Shown: piece by piece, positions 1-11,375 of the stretch
Layout of the letters: every line of letters starts with the position of its first letter
Numbering within the stretch: position 1 is the stretch's first letter
NCBI GenBank assembly: GCA_023014335.1
Contig: JAECYW010000019.1
Coordinates: forward strand, 1,364,001-1,428,000
Direction: 5' to 3'
From: Galerina marginata
Lineage: Eukaryota > Basidiomycota > Agaricomycetes > Agaricales > Galerinaceae
Length of the DNA stretch: 64,000 bases
Notes under the pieces: generated by a model
Told to the model about the DNA's origin: nothing
Databases searched by the model: none
Seen by the model: only the letters and a program-made list of their open reading frames with translations
Program-made: the position numbers and the translations under genes

Positions 1-112
1 TGATGAAGTTAAGTGTCCTCTCCTGCACGTAAAACATATTTTTGAGCCCTAGTCCAAATTTGAAGATGATAAAGCAATCCGACAGAGACGCAGAAATGAG
101 GTCTTTCTGTAA

Positions 113-120
113 TATAAAAG
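113..120 (+). promoter_or_regulatory. TATA-box-like element upstream of the first RlpA-like gene
   Basis: The octamer TATAAAAG lies 68 bases before the ATG at 181. That is a plausible core-promoter distance for a short 5' UTR. The call rests on motif and position only. Confidence 0.45.
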
Positions 121-180
121 CATCGCTGGAACTCAAGCCGTTTATCAGACAAGTTTCTACACCTCAATCAAACCAACAGA

Positions 181-675
181 ATGCAGCTCACCAAATATTT
201 CTTCGCTTTATCCACTGTCCTCGGTATGGTCAACGCATTTCGTGGAGACGGTATGTGAATTTTATTCGGCATTAAACTCAGTGTCTAACCCTACTTTGTG
301 CAGCTACTTTCTTTGCGCCAGGGGTAATTCCATCTCTTCTATAATCGGCATTTGCTGACTCGTTAACCAAAGCTCGGCGCCTGTGGTCAGAATAACAACG
401 ACAACGATCTCATTGTTGCCCTCTCTGCCCCAAAATACGGAAGCGGAAGCAACTGTGGAAAGAGGATTAAAGTCAATTGTATGTGTAAACCAAAAAAAGA
501 CCTCACAGATTGGCTAACACCAATGACTCTAGACAAAGGAAAATCCGTCACCGTCAAAGTTGTTGATAAATGCCCAGGCTGCGCGTCTAATGACATTGAC
601 TTGTCCCCTGCTGCGTTTTCCCGGCTCGCTAACCAGGACCTCGGCCGTATCAAGGTCGACTGGAACTTCGTCTAG
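181..675 (+). CDS. Secreted RlpA-like / expansin-like double-psi beta-barrel protein
   Basis: A small secreted protein of about 112 residues, read from four exons (181-250, 304-323, 373-478, 533-675). Residues 1-19 form a signal peptide (MQLTKYFFALSTVLGMVNAF). The mature part carries the hallmarks of fungal RlpA-like DPBB proteins: ATFFAPG, LGACGQNN, a central VVDKCPGC and a final DLSPAAFSRLA. Four cysteines sit in the conserved positions and probably form two disulfides. The family includes barwin- and expansin-related proteins that are often cell-wall bound and induced in fruit bodies or during plant interaction; no enzyme activity is proven for this branch. A TATA-like box lies 68 bases upstream. 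A second member lies at 16525-17099. The fold call is secure and the biological role is not known. Confidence 0.9.
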
Positions 676-2615
676 ATAACTTCTACTGTATATTGCTGCA
701 GACGACCTTTGGTTTAGTCTTTAAAATCTGTACCCTATGCCTTTGTTGTCATTGAAATTTGTAAAAACCCATTCTAAACAAGTCTGCTCGATAAACATTA
801 TCTGAAATTTGACACTAGTAAATGACAAATTGTATGTAATCTCTCACAACCAAATTCCGGAGATGTATAAATTGCCTCAGCCAAGCTTGGTAGAATAAAT
901 TCATTTTTTAAAATCGGCGTTTGACTACGATCTATAAATAGACCAATTTCATGGACCCACCAATCAATACGACCAAACAAAGGCGCCCACAAGCCAGGAC
1001 GCTTTTAGCAACGATCATGGATCATGACGCCGGAGCAACTTTCAGTGTCAACTCTATTTTGGTGTCCGTTAATTTCGCTTATGTTACATGCGGACCGGGT
1101 GCACCGTATCATCTCAGTCTCCAGAACAAATCAGGAAACGGTGCTTGACCAAGGCAATCACTCAGTTACTATATTGCATTCGGCCATTAGATTCAACGGC
1201 CACACGCTGGAAAGCCGTTCCGAAGCTGTGATTTGGTCTAGAACCGCTGTAGAAAATGCCTTCGTATCAGTTTAGTAGGTGGCTGCTAAGTAAACTGACT
1301 ACTTGATTTCCTTGGGCAGTGTGTAACTTAGTCAGTTTTCTAAAACTTCGCTGCTTGACTAAGAAATCTGTGCTTCGCAAATATTGCAACAGTCTCGGAT
1401 TTACAGTGGCCGTTATAGCGTGCAGCGGGAGTTTCTTCGTTCGGGACCGCCGGGTCTCTAAATATCAACTAAGGCTTCACATTAGACTCTTGCCTTTGAA
1501 GCTTCAACACAAAGGTCTGCGTTTTCTTCCATGGCAGAAAAAGACATGCAAAATTTCAAATACGGCAGCGGATGGTGTATGGGATATCATTTCAAACGAA
1601 AGACAATCCTGTGTGTGTATTGTTGGGAATCTTGGGATATTAGCGGGATGAAAATATGCTGTCCGTTTACAAACGGATCAAGTTCCCACAGCTTCGTCAT
1701 CGGCAATTCGTCATATTCTGTTCGTAACTCATAACTAGACTCAAACAGGTTGAGTGTGGTTCTTACTGATACTGGTCACTACGCGTCGTAGTACGCGAAG
1801 TGCCTGTCGCCAAAGTTGAGTCCGGCCCGGAGACCAGATGCATCGGGGGCAATGGGGACGGAAGCTTTGAAGGTTCCTGAAGGGTCCCTCTCCTTTGCCT
1901 CTCCTTTAACTTTAACCTGTACTCAGTGTTGCACCAACCTTGAATCCCTTTTGGCTCAAGTCCTACGCCGCAATGCTTTCATTTCAAGCGTCCCGCCCTT
2001 CAAATCTTCATTGTTGAACAATCTCTCAAATACACCACCGTCGTGGTCGTGATCATGAATCAACCGCTTCAGAAGTCAAATCGTACCACTGCTTGATCCT
2101 TGCGCCATGATTTCTCTTTTCACATGGCCAAAAATATCCTTCTAACTTCATGAACGCAGACGTTGCAACTTGTGACAGCCTGAGATCGTCTGTGAGTCTG
2201 TTCTCGGCTTTCAGAAGAACACCATCCAATCTGATAGGGCCATTGACTTAGATTCGAGTCGCTGTCAGTACAACAATATGAAGAGACACAACCACCTAGA
2301 ATATGGCAAGGAAAAGTTCAGGAATTTCCAGCTCACCCTCATGAGTGTAGAGTTCTATCCCGTTACCATCCTCGATAGTGAGGCCACTTCGTTGTCTCAC
2401 GTCCGTTATAACTTTTCAGCCGTAAGGAGTCCGAGAAGCACGAGTAAATTGGTCATACATCTTGGATATAAGAACGATTGAGGTTCGCCTCCACTCGCTT
2501 CTCGAGTTGACTGCTCCTGTGCAAATTGCAAAGCTTCTTTTTGCTCAACTACTTTCCTGGTCTCTTTCTCTTACCGTTGTCGATCACTCAGCCTCAACAC
2601 AAGGCCTAGTAGAAG
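676..2615. other. Intergenic region, no supported gene
   Basis: About 1.9 kb between the DPBB gene and the permease. Short open frames occur (for example 1319-1651), but none shows a recognisable domain, a signal peptide or a convincing splice pattern. The last 150 bases are pyrimidine-rich, as expected of a fungal promoter. Confidence 0.6.
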
Positions 2616-5075
2616 ATGCCTAGGGGTTTAGATACCTCAAATGCTGTAGAGCAATCGGAAGAGGCGAACTCTCTTGATGGCGCTGCTCAGGATCTCAAGA
2701 AGATGGGCTACCAGCAGGAGCTGACAAGGGTGAGTACGAGCTTAGTTTCCTCGATGTCTCTGTCTACCTCATGACCATCCAGTCGCGTGGTCTATTCCAC
2801 ATACTTTTTAGTACGCCTGAAAAACCATAGTTTTTTCACCGTTCATGATTAACCTACTTGCAGTGTTACTCGGTAAGGATTCGACAATCCCGGAAGATAT
2901 CGGAATTCCTGATAAGCTACTTCCGTATTGACGGAATTCAGCAATAATTGCTGTTCGTAAGTCAAGCCTCTTTCTACTCCGCTGCTTGTGATATAATCCT
3001 CATACTCTTCTTCAAGCTTTTGGGCTTGCCGCACCTATTGCGACCTCTCTTGTTGCAGGGGGACCCGCCACTATTATTTGGGGGTTAGTATACCTAGATA
3101 TCGTCCGCTTTACGTCTATATCTCAAGAGCGCTGATTGTAGCTGGGTTTTGATATCCATTACGACGCAACCTCTTGCCCTGTCTCTAGCAGAAGTATGCT
3201 CGAAGTACCCTACATCGGCCGGAGCGTACTACTGGTGTTTCCGTTTGACCTCTCCCAAGCGCCGTCTGCTATCTTCATGGATCAATGGTTGGCTTACGAT
3301 GGTCGGTGTTTGGACCATTAGTTTGTCAGTGACTTTCGTGAGTTTTTTCGCGAATATGTTGGTACTCATAGTGATCAGGTATTTGGAAGGGAACTGCGCA
3401 GATCCTCGTTGCTGGTGCAGGCATTTTTCATCCCGAATGGATTCCAGCAGCATGGCAAACCTGTAAGAAATGATATTTGATGTGGACATGTAATTTCTGC
3501 TGAATTTTGTGACAGATCTTGTTTTCATGGCCATCGCTATCGTTTCATCGTTAATCGGCATCTTCTTCAATTCCCTCTTACCGACAATAGATGTAGGTAT
3601 TTTGCAGACGCTCACGCTCCAAAGCCGTGTTGACGACTGTTGGAATGGACGAAATAGATCATTTGTGCATGCTGGACCGCTTTAGGCGTCATCGGTGAGC
3701 TACGTATATCTGAAAAGTCCTCAGTTCGTTAATGGAACCCAGTCATACTTATTTGCTTATCTGCCAAGGCTGCAGTCGGACGTCATTCTGCGTCCTTTGC
3801 ATTAGGCCATTTCGATCCATCTGGCTCTGGCTGGACACCTGGGTGGTCATTTTTCATCGGCTTGCTCCCAGTAAGACAGTTTCTCACTTGATATATTTTT
3901 TGCTGATTTTCTCTCAGCCAGGTAAGAATATTGTCGATGTACATCGATTGGAATTGAACACCCCCTTCAGCATACACATTCTCCGCCATTGGAATGGGTT
4001 TGTCCCGCCACCTCACACCGACGATCCAAGACTAACCAATTTTCTAGTGGCTAGTATGGCGGAAGAAGTACATAATCCCACCGTTCAACTGCCTTTAGCT
4101 CTGTCATGGGCCATCCCGATAAGTTTTATCATTGGACTGATTTTCTTGCTTCCGATTTTGTTCACCCTCCCCGATATCGCGACTCTTCTTGCTGGTAGGC
4201 CATTTCCCTTTTTTTTTGGTTGACTGATCTCACCCTCAACCGACATGTAGTTCCTGGAGGCCAGCCTATTGGCGTACTGTTCGAACTCATCATGGGTTCA
4301 AAAGGTGGAGGTTTCGGAATGGTACATATGATCATTCTCCTGTCGTTTTAACTTCGCAGCCATTGACAAATAATTTTCAGTGGTTGATCATCTTCGGTAT
4401 TGGAATGTTCTGCGCGATATCCATCTGCTGTGCTGCGTCCCGTGCGACATGGAGCTTTGCCAGAGACAAAGCCATTCCAGGACACCAAGTGTGGTCCAAA
4501 GTGAACCGCTCGCTTGGAGACGTGCCCTTGAACGCGTACCTTCTCTCCCTGACTATTCAACTTGTCTTGGGTCTCATCTTCCTTGGCTCAACCGCAGCTT
4601 TCAATGCGTTTGTCGGCGTGGCTGTTATGTGTCTAGGCGCGAGCTACGCAATGCCTATTGCCATTTCGGTGGCGAATGGGCGCAGGGACATGGCGGATGC
4701 TCCATTCAGTCTTGGCAGGTGGGGCTATGCGATCAACGTGTTCGCTGTGCTCTGGACTGCATTTGAGATTGTCTTGTTTTCCATGCCTGCGGTTATCCCA
4801 GTGACGAAGGTTTCGATGAGTAAGTTCATCAACCACAACTTTAGCTGATTGCTTGCTAAACATCTCTGGCGCAGACTATGCTTCTGTGGTCTTTGTTGGC
4901 TTTGCTGTTATTAGTGCGATCTGGTATTTAATAAGTCAGTCGTCATCACTTGAAAATATTGGGTTTAAATTCTTAACATACTTCCCATCCAGATGGGCGT
5001 CGGAACTACCAAGGGCCACCAGCTCCGGACCAAGAACCGGAAGAGATTGAATCCGAGAAGATTAATCTTCCATAA
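2616..5075 (+). CDS. Amino acid / GABA permease (APC superfamily, Uga4-like)
   Basis: A plasma-membrane amino acid transporter of the amino acid/choline transporter family, which includes yeast Uga4. The gene has at least twelve small exons. After splicing the frame runs unbroken from MPRGLDTSNAVEQSEEA to the C-terminal tail GRRNYQGPPAPDQEPEE. Recognisable blocks in order are FGLAAPIATSLVAGGPATI (TM1-2), LAEVCSKYPTSAGAYYW (the family signature), KAAVGRHSASFALGHFDPS, SMAEEVHNPTVQLPLAL, and ASRATWSFARDKAIPGH with the typical external loop. About twelve hydrophobic segments are present. Stop codons between exons vanish once introns such as 3469-3513 are removed, so it is an intact gene. The substrate (GABA, other amino acids or polyamines) cannot be fixed from sequence. 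It converges on the gene at 5295-6362. Confidence 0.88.
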
Positions 5076-5294
5076 GATATACCTACGCAGAATAGACCAT
5101 TTCGAGAATTATTTGTTGCAGCTGGTCCACCTAAATCGGTGTTGGTTGGGTACTTTGGTTAGCATGATACAATAATTAAAGTGTACAGAGGTAGGTCAAG
5201 AAGAAATTCAAAGCAGGGTACACATACAACCAATTACAGATCGATAACAGATGAAGACAACAATGAGATACCAATACAACATCCGAGGGGGACT

Positions 5295-6362
5295 CTAAGC
5301 GGCCAACTTGCCCGCGACAGCCATTAACTGGTCGATATTAATAAACTGGACCCAATTTTCTAGTTCTTGTGCAGTTTGGTGGAAAATGAATGTGGTCTCC
5401 GGAGTGCCTCGGTAGTATGCACACACACACTCGTACTCTTCTTGTTTCAGAATTGTGCCTCTTGCCACGCCGAGCTTTGCGCCAAATACACGGAATTCCC
5501 AGCCAATGAGGGGATTCCCGTCGCCAGTGGCACGTTTGTTCGGCATGTCGAACTCGAGACGGGAAAAGTCAAACCCGATGGGCTGTCCGATGGCTTTGAT
5601 ATACGCTTCCTTTAATGCAAGCAACATACAAAGGCGTTTGAGGACAATCTCGTCCGGGTTGTTAGATATATTGTTGATTTCGAGTTGTGTAAGCTAATAT
5701 TTAAGTGGTTGAGGAGGTACGAGGTTAAGAAGGAGACTAGAACACACTTTGTGCGACAAAGATTCAAAGTACACAGGTACCGTCGTCCCTCTGGGCTCCA
5801 CTTTCAGTTGCTTGATCCCAAGACCAATGTTGACTACCTGAGCGGGTGTGCCTTGGGTTACAGCCATGCCGCATAAGGAGTTATGGAAGGTGAGCTGATA
5901 ACCTATACTGGGCGGACGTGCTCTGCCTGAAGAATCAGGTGCCTTATGCAATATCAGTATCTTCCGAGTAAAACGCATAATGGGGGCGGAGAAGTACAAT
6001 TACATGCTCTATCCAGTGCTTTCCAGTGGGTGTTACGTGGTCCTGCCATTTTGCACGAGGGACACGGCGATGGCGCATCATCAGAACGGGAAGAAGCTGG
6101 GTCATCAGCATGCCTTGAAAATGTCATGTTAAAAAGTTGTACAAGAGAAAATGTTGCGAAGGCTCACGAAAAGAATCAGGGTTATTGTAATCGTACTTGT
6201 ACTTGTCATTCGGGAAACACATTTTGCATAATTGGAAAGCTGTGTCGTATTCCTGAGGAGAACATCAGTAAATAAATCGCAATCGAAAAGTGCATTCGTC
6301 ACAAGCTTAGCGTATTCTCGATTTAGAGATAACATCCATACTAGTACGGTTTCGTAGCTCAT
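5295..6362 (-). CDS. 4'-phosphopantetheinyl transferase superfamily protein (Lys5/NpgA-like), unusual active site
   Basis: The family moves the phosphopantetheine arm of CoA onto carrier domains of Lys2-type reductases, polyketide synthases and NRPSs. Six exons read from MSYETVLVWMLSLNREYAKL. Family blocks follow: MLMTQLLPVLMMRHRRVPRA (the usual 'GRLL' region), TPTGKHWIEH, the IGYQLTFHNSLCGMAV block, IGLGIKQLKVE, and LALKEAYIKAIGQPIGFDFS near the C-terminus. In relatives the central blocks read roughly IGYNVTHDNG and (V/I)G(V/I)D. Here the histidine position holds Phe, the following Asp holds His, and the metal-binding Asp of 'GxD' is Gly. The KEAYIK lysine motif is kept. The frame is open throughout, so this is either a divergent enzyme or a decaying paralogue. 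The start at 6362 is chosen because it gives a typical first exon. Confidence 0.8.
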
Positions 6363-7522
6363 TTCGGCCGTGAATATGGTAAGGTTCGCTGTGAAGATGT
6401 GAGGAATGTTATATCTGTGGCGCGGACGAAAAATGAGTCATTTTTCGTACGACTTATTTGAATGGTGCTCACAGTTACTTAACAAGCTCTACGACGAGTG
6501 ATTCCTTGTAAAATAGAAAACAGTAGAGAATGCGGATGTCGCTGTTGGTAAAAAGAGAAGGTGGCCATATTGCCTCAAGGACGATGGCTTATGCCAGAAT
6601 TGAATTTCAGCCTCAGGGTCACGAGAAGCGGAGCATCAAATGTCGGACCCGTGATCTTGGCAACGAAAATACTTGTTGAAGTTCAACTTGTTCTTCTCGA
6701 ATCCCCAGCTCACGTCTTCGACTATTATGGAGCAGGTTGTTCGAAAAATCAAATTTAGAACCTCCAGGCCTATTTCTCTTTGATTCGAAGCTGGCGCCAC
6801 CATGTCGTGGACACAGAACTACCTTTTTTATTATTTCTGCACGCATCCCGAAAGCTCACTGCTGTCCCCATATCTCCATCCAGACGGAGATAGTTCTCCC
6901 AGAGGAAGGAGCCCCTTTTCACTCAGTGCCCACTCCCCACTGGAAATTAACCTCGTTCGCCCTTCCGCGAAACGTAGAAACGCTCCTTCCGACAACATAT
7001 TGACTTCAGATATTGTCGTCAGATGTACACTCTGCTGGAGCTTGCATATACTGATACAGCCCCACATGCCTGTCTCTCACTGAACGTCATAAATGGGTGG
7101 ATCTATGTATGTCGTTCAATTTCGAATTTCGAACTAATTCACAACACTGAGAAGGATGATGGCTCCTCATTCTATTTGCGCAGCCGACAGAAAGTTGTTT
7201 ATGGCAATATGACACTCTTGTGGTATACTTTCAGCCAGTTTTAGGATAGATCGACAGAGTGTTGGGTCACGAATAGACCAGTTTCTCCTACATTTCTCCT
7301 TCCACCTCCCAGGATACATCAACAATCGTATTTAGGGAGGCTTTATGCGATTGCACCACCGGTAAAATATCGGCGCTTCGCAGCCTTTGCCAGTTCCACT
7401 TCTTTTTGCAACGTCGCACTCGTGATCGCCACTGAATTTCTCTTGAGCTGGAATGCCGTCGTTTAAAAAGGGCACGAAGAATTCTACATGTTTTTCTAAA
7501 GCTTGGCTTCGGTTATCCGACA
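6363..7522. other. Intergenic region, no supported gene
   Basis: About 1.2 kb between two diverging genes (the PPTase on minus and the esterase on plus). It presumably holds both promoters. Overlapping short frames on both strands show no domain or splice support. Confidence 0.6.
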
Positions 7523-9043
7523 ATGAATCTCCTCCAAAGCCTGCTACTTGTCGCACCCTTGCTCCTCACCGTCATGGCTACCAGCCTATCTCATTCCCCC
7601 ACAGTGACGATTAAAAACAACAACCCGCTCATCCATTTCCATGGTCGTTGGGATTCGTCGCCCGGTACATGGTGGTGAGTATAAAACTCAGGGGTTATAA
7701 AAATCGTTCTCAAACACGCGTCAAAAGGACTGGTTCAGGTTTCAAACTTAACGTGAAGAACCTCAAATCATTGTCCCTTAACCTTGGACCACACACCACC
7801 ACTCCTTTTGCTGCCGTTGGGGTATCAGTTGATGGGTCTGACTTTTTCACTGTAAATGCCTCAGCTGGCGCAAATACCATTCCTCTTCCAACTCCTCGGG
7901 GAAGGCCTTCTGCTTCTTCAATCGTTCGTATCAACGTCGAAGGCTGGCAAAATAACCGCATCAATTTGGAGAGTATCACGCTGAACTCTGTACGATTATC
8001 CTTTCAGTAAAACATATAACGACTGACTTTTTTGTTCAGGATGCTCTATTGCTTCCTTACGAACCAGCCAAGTTATCCTTCCAGTTTATTGGTGATTCTT
8101 TGTCTGCGGTGAGTTCTTCTTCATTCTTGTGCATCTCAAGTTCTCATCTTGGAGAAGGGTCAATTCCTTCCTCAAGGTGTCGATCAGGCATGGCCATTCC
8201 TAGTTGGCGAGCATTTCAAAGCAGAGCATCGGATTAATGCGCAGCCTGGCGCAGCACTGACCGTAAGTCACTTCGTCAAACGACTAGCGGACTCTAAATT
8301 GATCATTTGTGTGACCCAGGATATTCTCTCGTTCGGCAACGTACATGGTGTTTCGTTCGAATTTTTCAGGGTAAGTAATCACTCCAGTACATATAAAAAT
8401 TCCTCTGTCACTGAACCATTTAAAAAAAGACTGAGGACACCGGATTCTTCTTTACCACTGACCACAACTTCACCACTCCTTGGGATTTCTCTCGTGAACA
8501 CCCAAAGAACACTCACATCGTGATCCATATCGGGTAGGTAAACAGTACTTTTAAGTATACGCCTACTCAGACTCTGGTTTTAGAGCGAACGACGCTTCTC
8601 AAGGAATTCCCAATGACCAGTTCGTCCAGGTAGGCTCACTGATAACTTGCCAGAATTAGTCTATAACAAGGCCTGTTGTCCTTTAAAGGTCTACTCCGAC
8701 TTCATTGCCAAACTCCGGGTTTTGAATCCCAAGCAACCGATTTTCATCTTCACCCCCGTGAGTTTGTTTTGTTCTTTCATCAATAATTCTGACAAATGTC
8801 CAGTGGGGCTGGCCCAATGCTGACGGCTCTATCGGCACTTACTACGACGGCCAATACCAGAGGATCGTCGATGCAAGAAAGGCGTTGGGCGACAAGAACA
8901 TCTTCCTCGTCGACACTACCGGATGGGTCACTTTTGCGGATGTCTTCCCCGAAAACCAGCACCCGAATGTGCCAGGTCATGTCAATATCTCGAACAAGTT
9001 CATTGCTTTCCTCGCACAGTGGGGTCTCTCTGCCGAAAAATGA
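7523..9043 (+). CDS. Secreted SGNH/GDSL-type esterase (CE2-like two-domain carbohydrate esterase)
   Basis: A predicted secreted esterase that may deacetylate wall polysaccharides. A signal peptide (MNLLQSLLLVAPLLLTVMAT) is followed by a beta-rich N-terminal jelly-roll part, with blocks such as IHFHGRWDSSPGTWW and VRINVEGWQNNRINLESITL. A SGNH hydrolase domain comes next. Its motifs are FIGDSLSAG (nucleophile Ser), IHIGANDASQG (block III with Asn) and ENQHPNVPGH (block V with the catalytic His; its Asp/Glu partner is nearby). The N-terminal jelly-roll plus SGNH arrangement is that of CE2 acetyl-xylan esterases. The gene has about eight exons with 45-60 nt introns and ends LAQWGLSAEK. All catalytic residues appear present. 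Substrate is an inference from domain order. Confidence 0.86.
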
Positions 9044-9145
9044 GTAGTTTCTACTGTCTGTTACATTCATGTACAAAAAATTATATCAATTATAAATACA
9101 GTAGCATTGTTGTCGTAAGTGTCATGATTGTTACAGGGTGGTCAA

Positions 9146-11375
9146 TTAGGTGGTAAAATGGAACAACGGGCTGCTGTTGCCCTTGGCCCCACGGAGCTCT
9201 TCTTCCCGGACGAGCTCATTCCGGTTCAGCCGGCTGACCTTGGCTGCATTACGGGCATTTCTGTATCTGTATCCACTCTTCTGCACAAACCAGAGTATGA
9301 AAGCGACACCGGCGAACATAATGTTGATAAGGTTTCCACGTCTAAAATCTAATAGGGATTCAATAATCAGCACTGGAATTTCGAGTGACTTATGAATATG
9401 GTTACCCGGTGCATCGTCGGCACGATATATCTCCAAAAGAATTTCAATAACAAGCGGCAAAGGTTGTCAGCGAGTTTGTTACCTGTGATCCCCAGACACC
9501 GTGGATATTCGCTATATTAAGATCAATTTAACGAAAAAAAGACAAAAAACAGAGTACTAACAAGCGCCTATGACAAGTCCAGAGACAACAGTGCGCTTGC
9601 CAACACTCCTAAAGTGACGGTTGAGATATATGTTCAGGTCAAGCTCGAGAGAGAGTCTCACCCTGTGTTCTCTGACATCCACGCAATATTCAAAGGATGA
9701 GTAGAAGGCCACGACGACACAATCACGGCGGCAAGGTATTTAAGTCCACGACCAGCGTTACTTGGTAAACTGCGCAGGAATACCCAGCCGAACAATTGCC
9801 AACCAGCTGTCATCCATGTCAGTAGGCGGTAAATTCTGAACATCGTGGAAGACTTACCCCCAAATGCCCCATGATATCCACGTTCGCGAACTCTATCAGA
9901 ATGTTGAATGACCATGATCATCGAAATGCCTCCGAGAAGATATGGGGGTGCGGTCAACGCATTGGCTACAGACACGCTAAAATTGAACGATTTAATGACG
10001 GTTGGTAAATCTACACGAAATTCATAGTCAGTGAAAATGCGTAAAGACATCGCGCTGCAGCTCACAGGTGTGCATCGGGGTGTTGGGAGTTTGACCAATC
10101 ATCGTAATGACGAGATGCCCCAATATCCCAGGGTCCGTAAGAGTATCTTTGACGTCTGACCACTCTACTGTTTTGCTTTTGAAAATGGGCATCAAAGACA
10201 ACATCGACATAGAAGCGAACATAAGACAGACTGGTAGGATTGCTTGGATATATCGTCACGAATGACTCTTGTTACAGCGATTTGAGTTTGACGGGCGGTG
10301 AACCAGGGTTTTCGACCACGAAGGCCTCCTTTCGTCACTGTCAGGTCGCGCGGTAGATAAAACCTAGGGGGCAATTAGGCATCAATAGTAGGTAAAGAGA
10401 CGAAAGAAAAGCATCGTACCATGTCCCAACAGCGACTGTTACCGTAATAATTCCATCAACCAAAAACAGCCACTTCCAACCTTCTAAACCAGCAACTCCT
10501 CGTAATTTGAGAAGACCACTCGCCATCAGCCCGCTGATAGCACTGGCAACATGTTGCACGCCCCAAAACCATGCAAGGCGCGTCGCAAGCTCTGTACTCT
10601 TGTAGAATCCTCCGAGATAAACCAACGTTGTTGGAATCACACCTGCGAAAAGTAGTTGGTACAAGCGAGGAGCTGACAAGGCAACTGCCTTACCTCCTTC
10701 TGTAATCGCAATGACTAGAGTACCGTTGAGAATAATGAAACAAAGCTGGATATTAGAAACCTACAGCATCGAACTAGGGAGATCAATTGCTTGCAAAAGG
10801 GACCTGAACAGCAGTGAAGCTTACCTGTGAGATAGCCCGACTTGTCTGTGATAAGAACATGCGCCAAAGTAACAAGCCCCCAGGAAAACATCAATATAGG
10901 AATCCCTACGTTGCTGGTGAGGAATGATTGCAAATACAATGAGGATTAACGTACATCTATGTGGACCCACAATCTTGGCAATCACTGCGCCAGTGAGGCA
11001 AGCCGTGGCAAAAAAAATGGAGTGCATAGCGGCTGCGGTATTAACCACGTTTATGTCAAAACCGAGATCAAATGGGAGGTTGTCCGATATCGCGTTCGAG
11101 TTGTTCGTACGGTCCATATTCAAGACAAAGGTTGTAATTAGTATACATGGCATGAGCCTTGCGTCAATGATTCTAAGAACTTCTTTTTCCTCCTCTGGGC
11201 TGTAGTCTAAATTCTCAACGAAAAAAATGTTTTTAACTGGTGGGATATCGTCATAGCTAACTGTGCGTGAAGGTTCCCCGGGCCTGAGCAAAGTCGTGGT
11301 CTCGTCCACCTCGGAATCTTGAACTTCGAAGCTACGGCTGCGACCAGGAAGACTTTTCTCTGGGAGGTCCATCAC
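9146..11375 (-). CDS. MFS transporter, anion:cation symporter family (Dal5/Tna1-like)
   Basis: A 12-TM major facilitator superfamily transporter. The acidic cytosolic N-terminus carries ENLDYSPEEEKEVLRIID. TM1 has the signature TFVLNMDRTNNSNAISDNLP, and DLGFDINVVN follows, typical of fungal permeases for allantoate, nicotinate, pantothenate or other organic anions. Later blocks are GVIPTTLVYLGGFYKSTELA, LEGWKWLFLVDGIITV, a central loop with FYLPRDLTVTKGGLRG, and TPPYLLGG-like TM8 (LTAPPYLLGGISMIMVIQHS). The C-terminus reads KVSRLNRNELVREEELRG. The coding sequence is split by many small introns. The first two codons are both Met, so the start may be at 11375 or 11372. The substrate is not predictable. 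The tail end lies about 100 bases from the esterase stop, so the two genes converge. Confidence 0.84.

Noticed and set aside
2849..3034. Possible disruption of the permease gene by stop codons in the early exons
   Set aside because: Removing short GT-AG introns restores the full family sequence through GLAAPIATSLVAGGPA and the tyrosine-rich signature, so the gene is intact.
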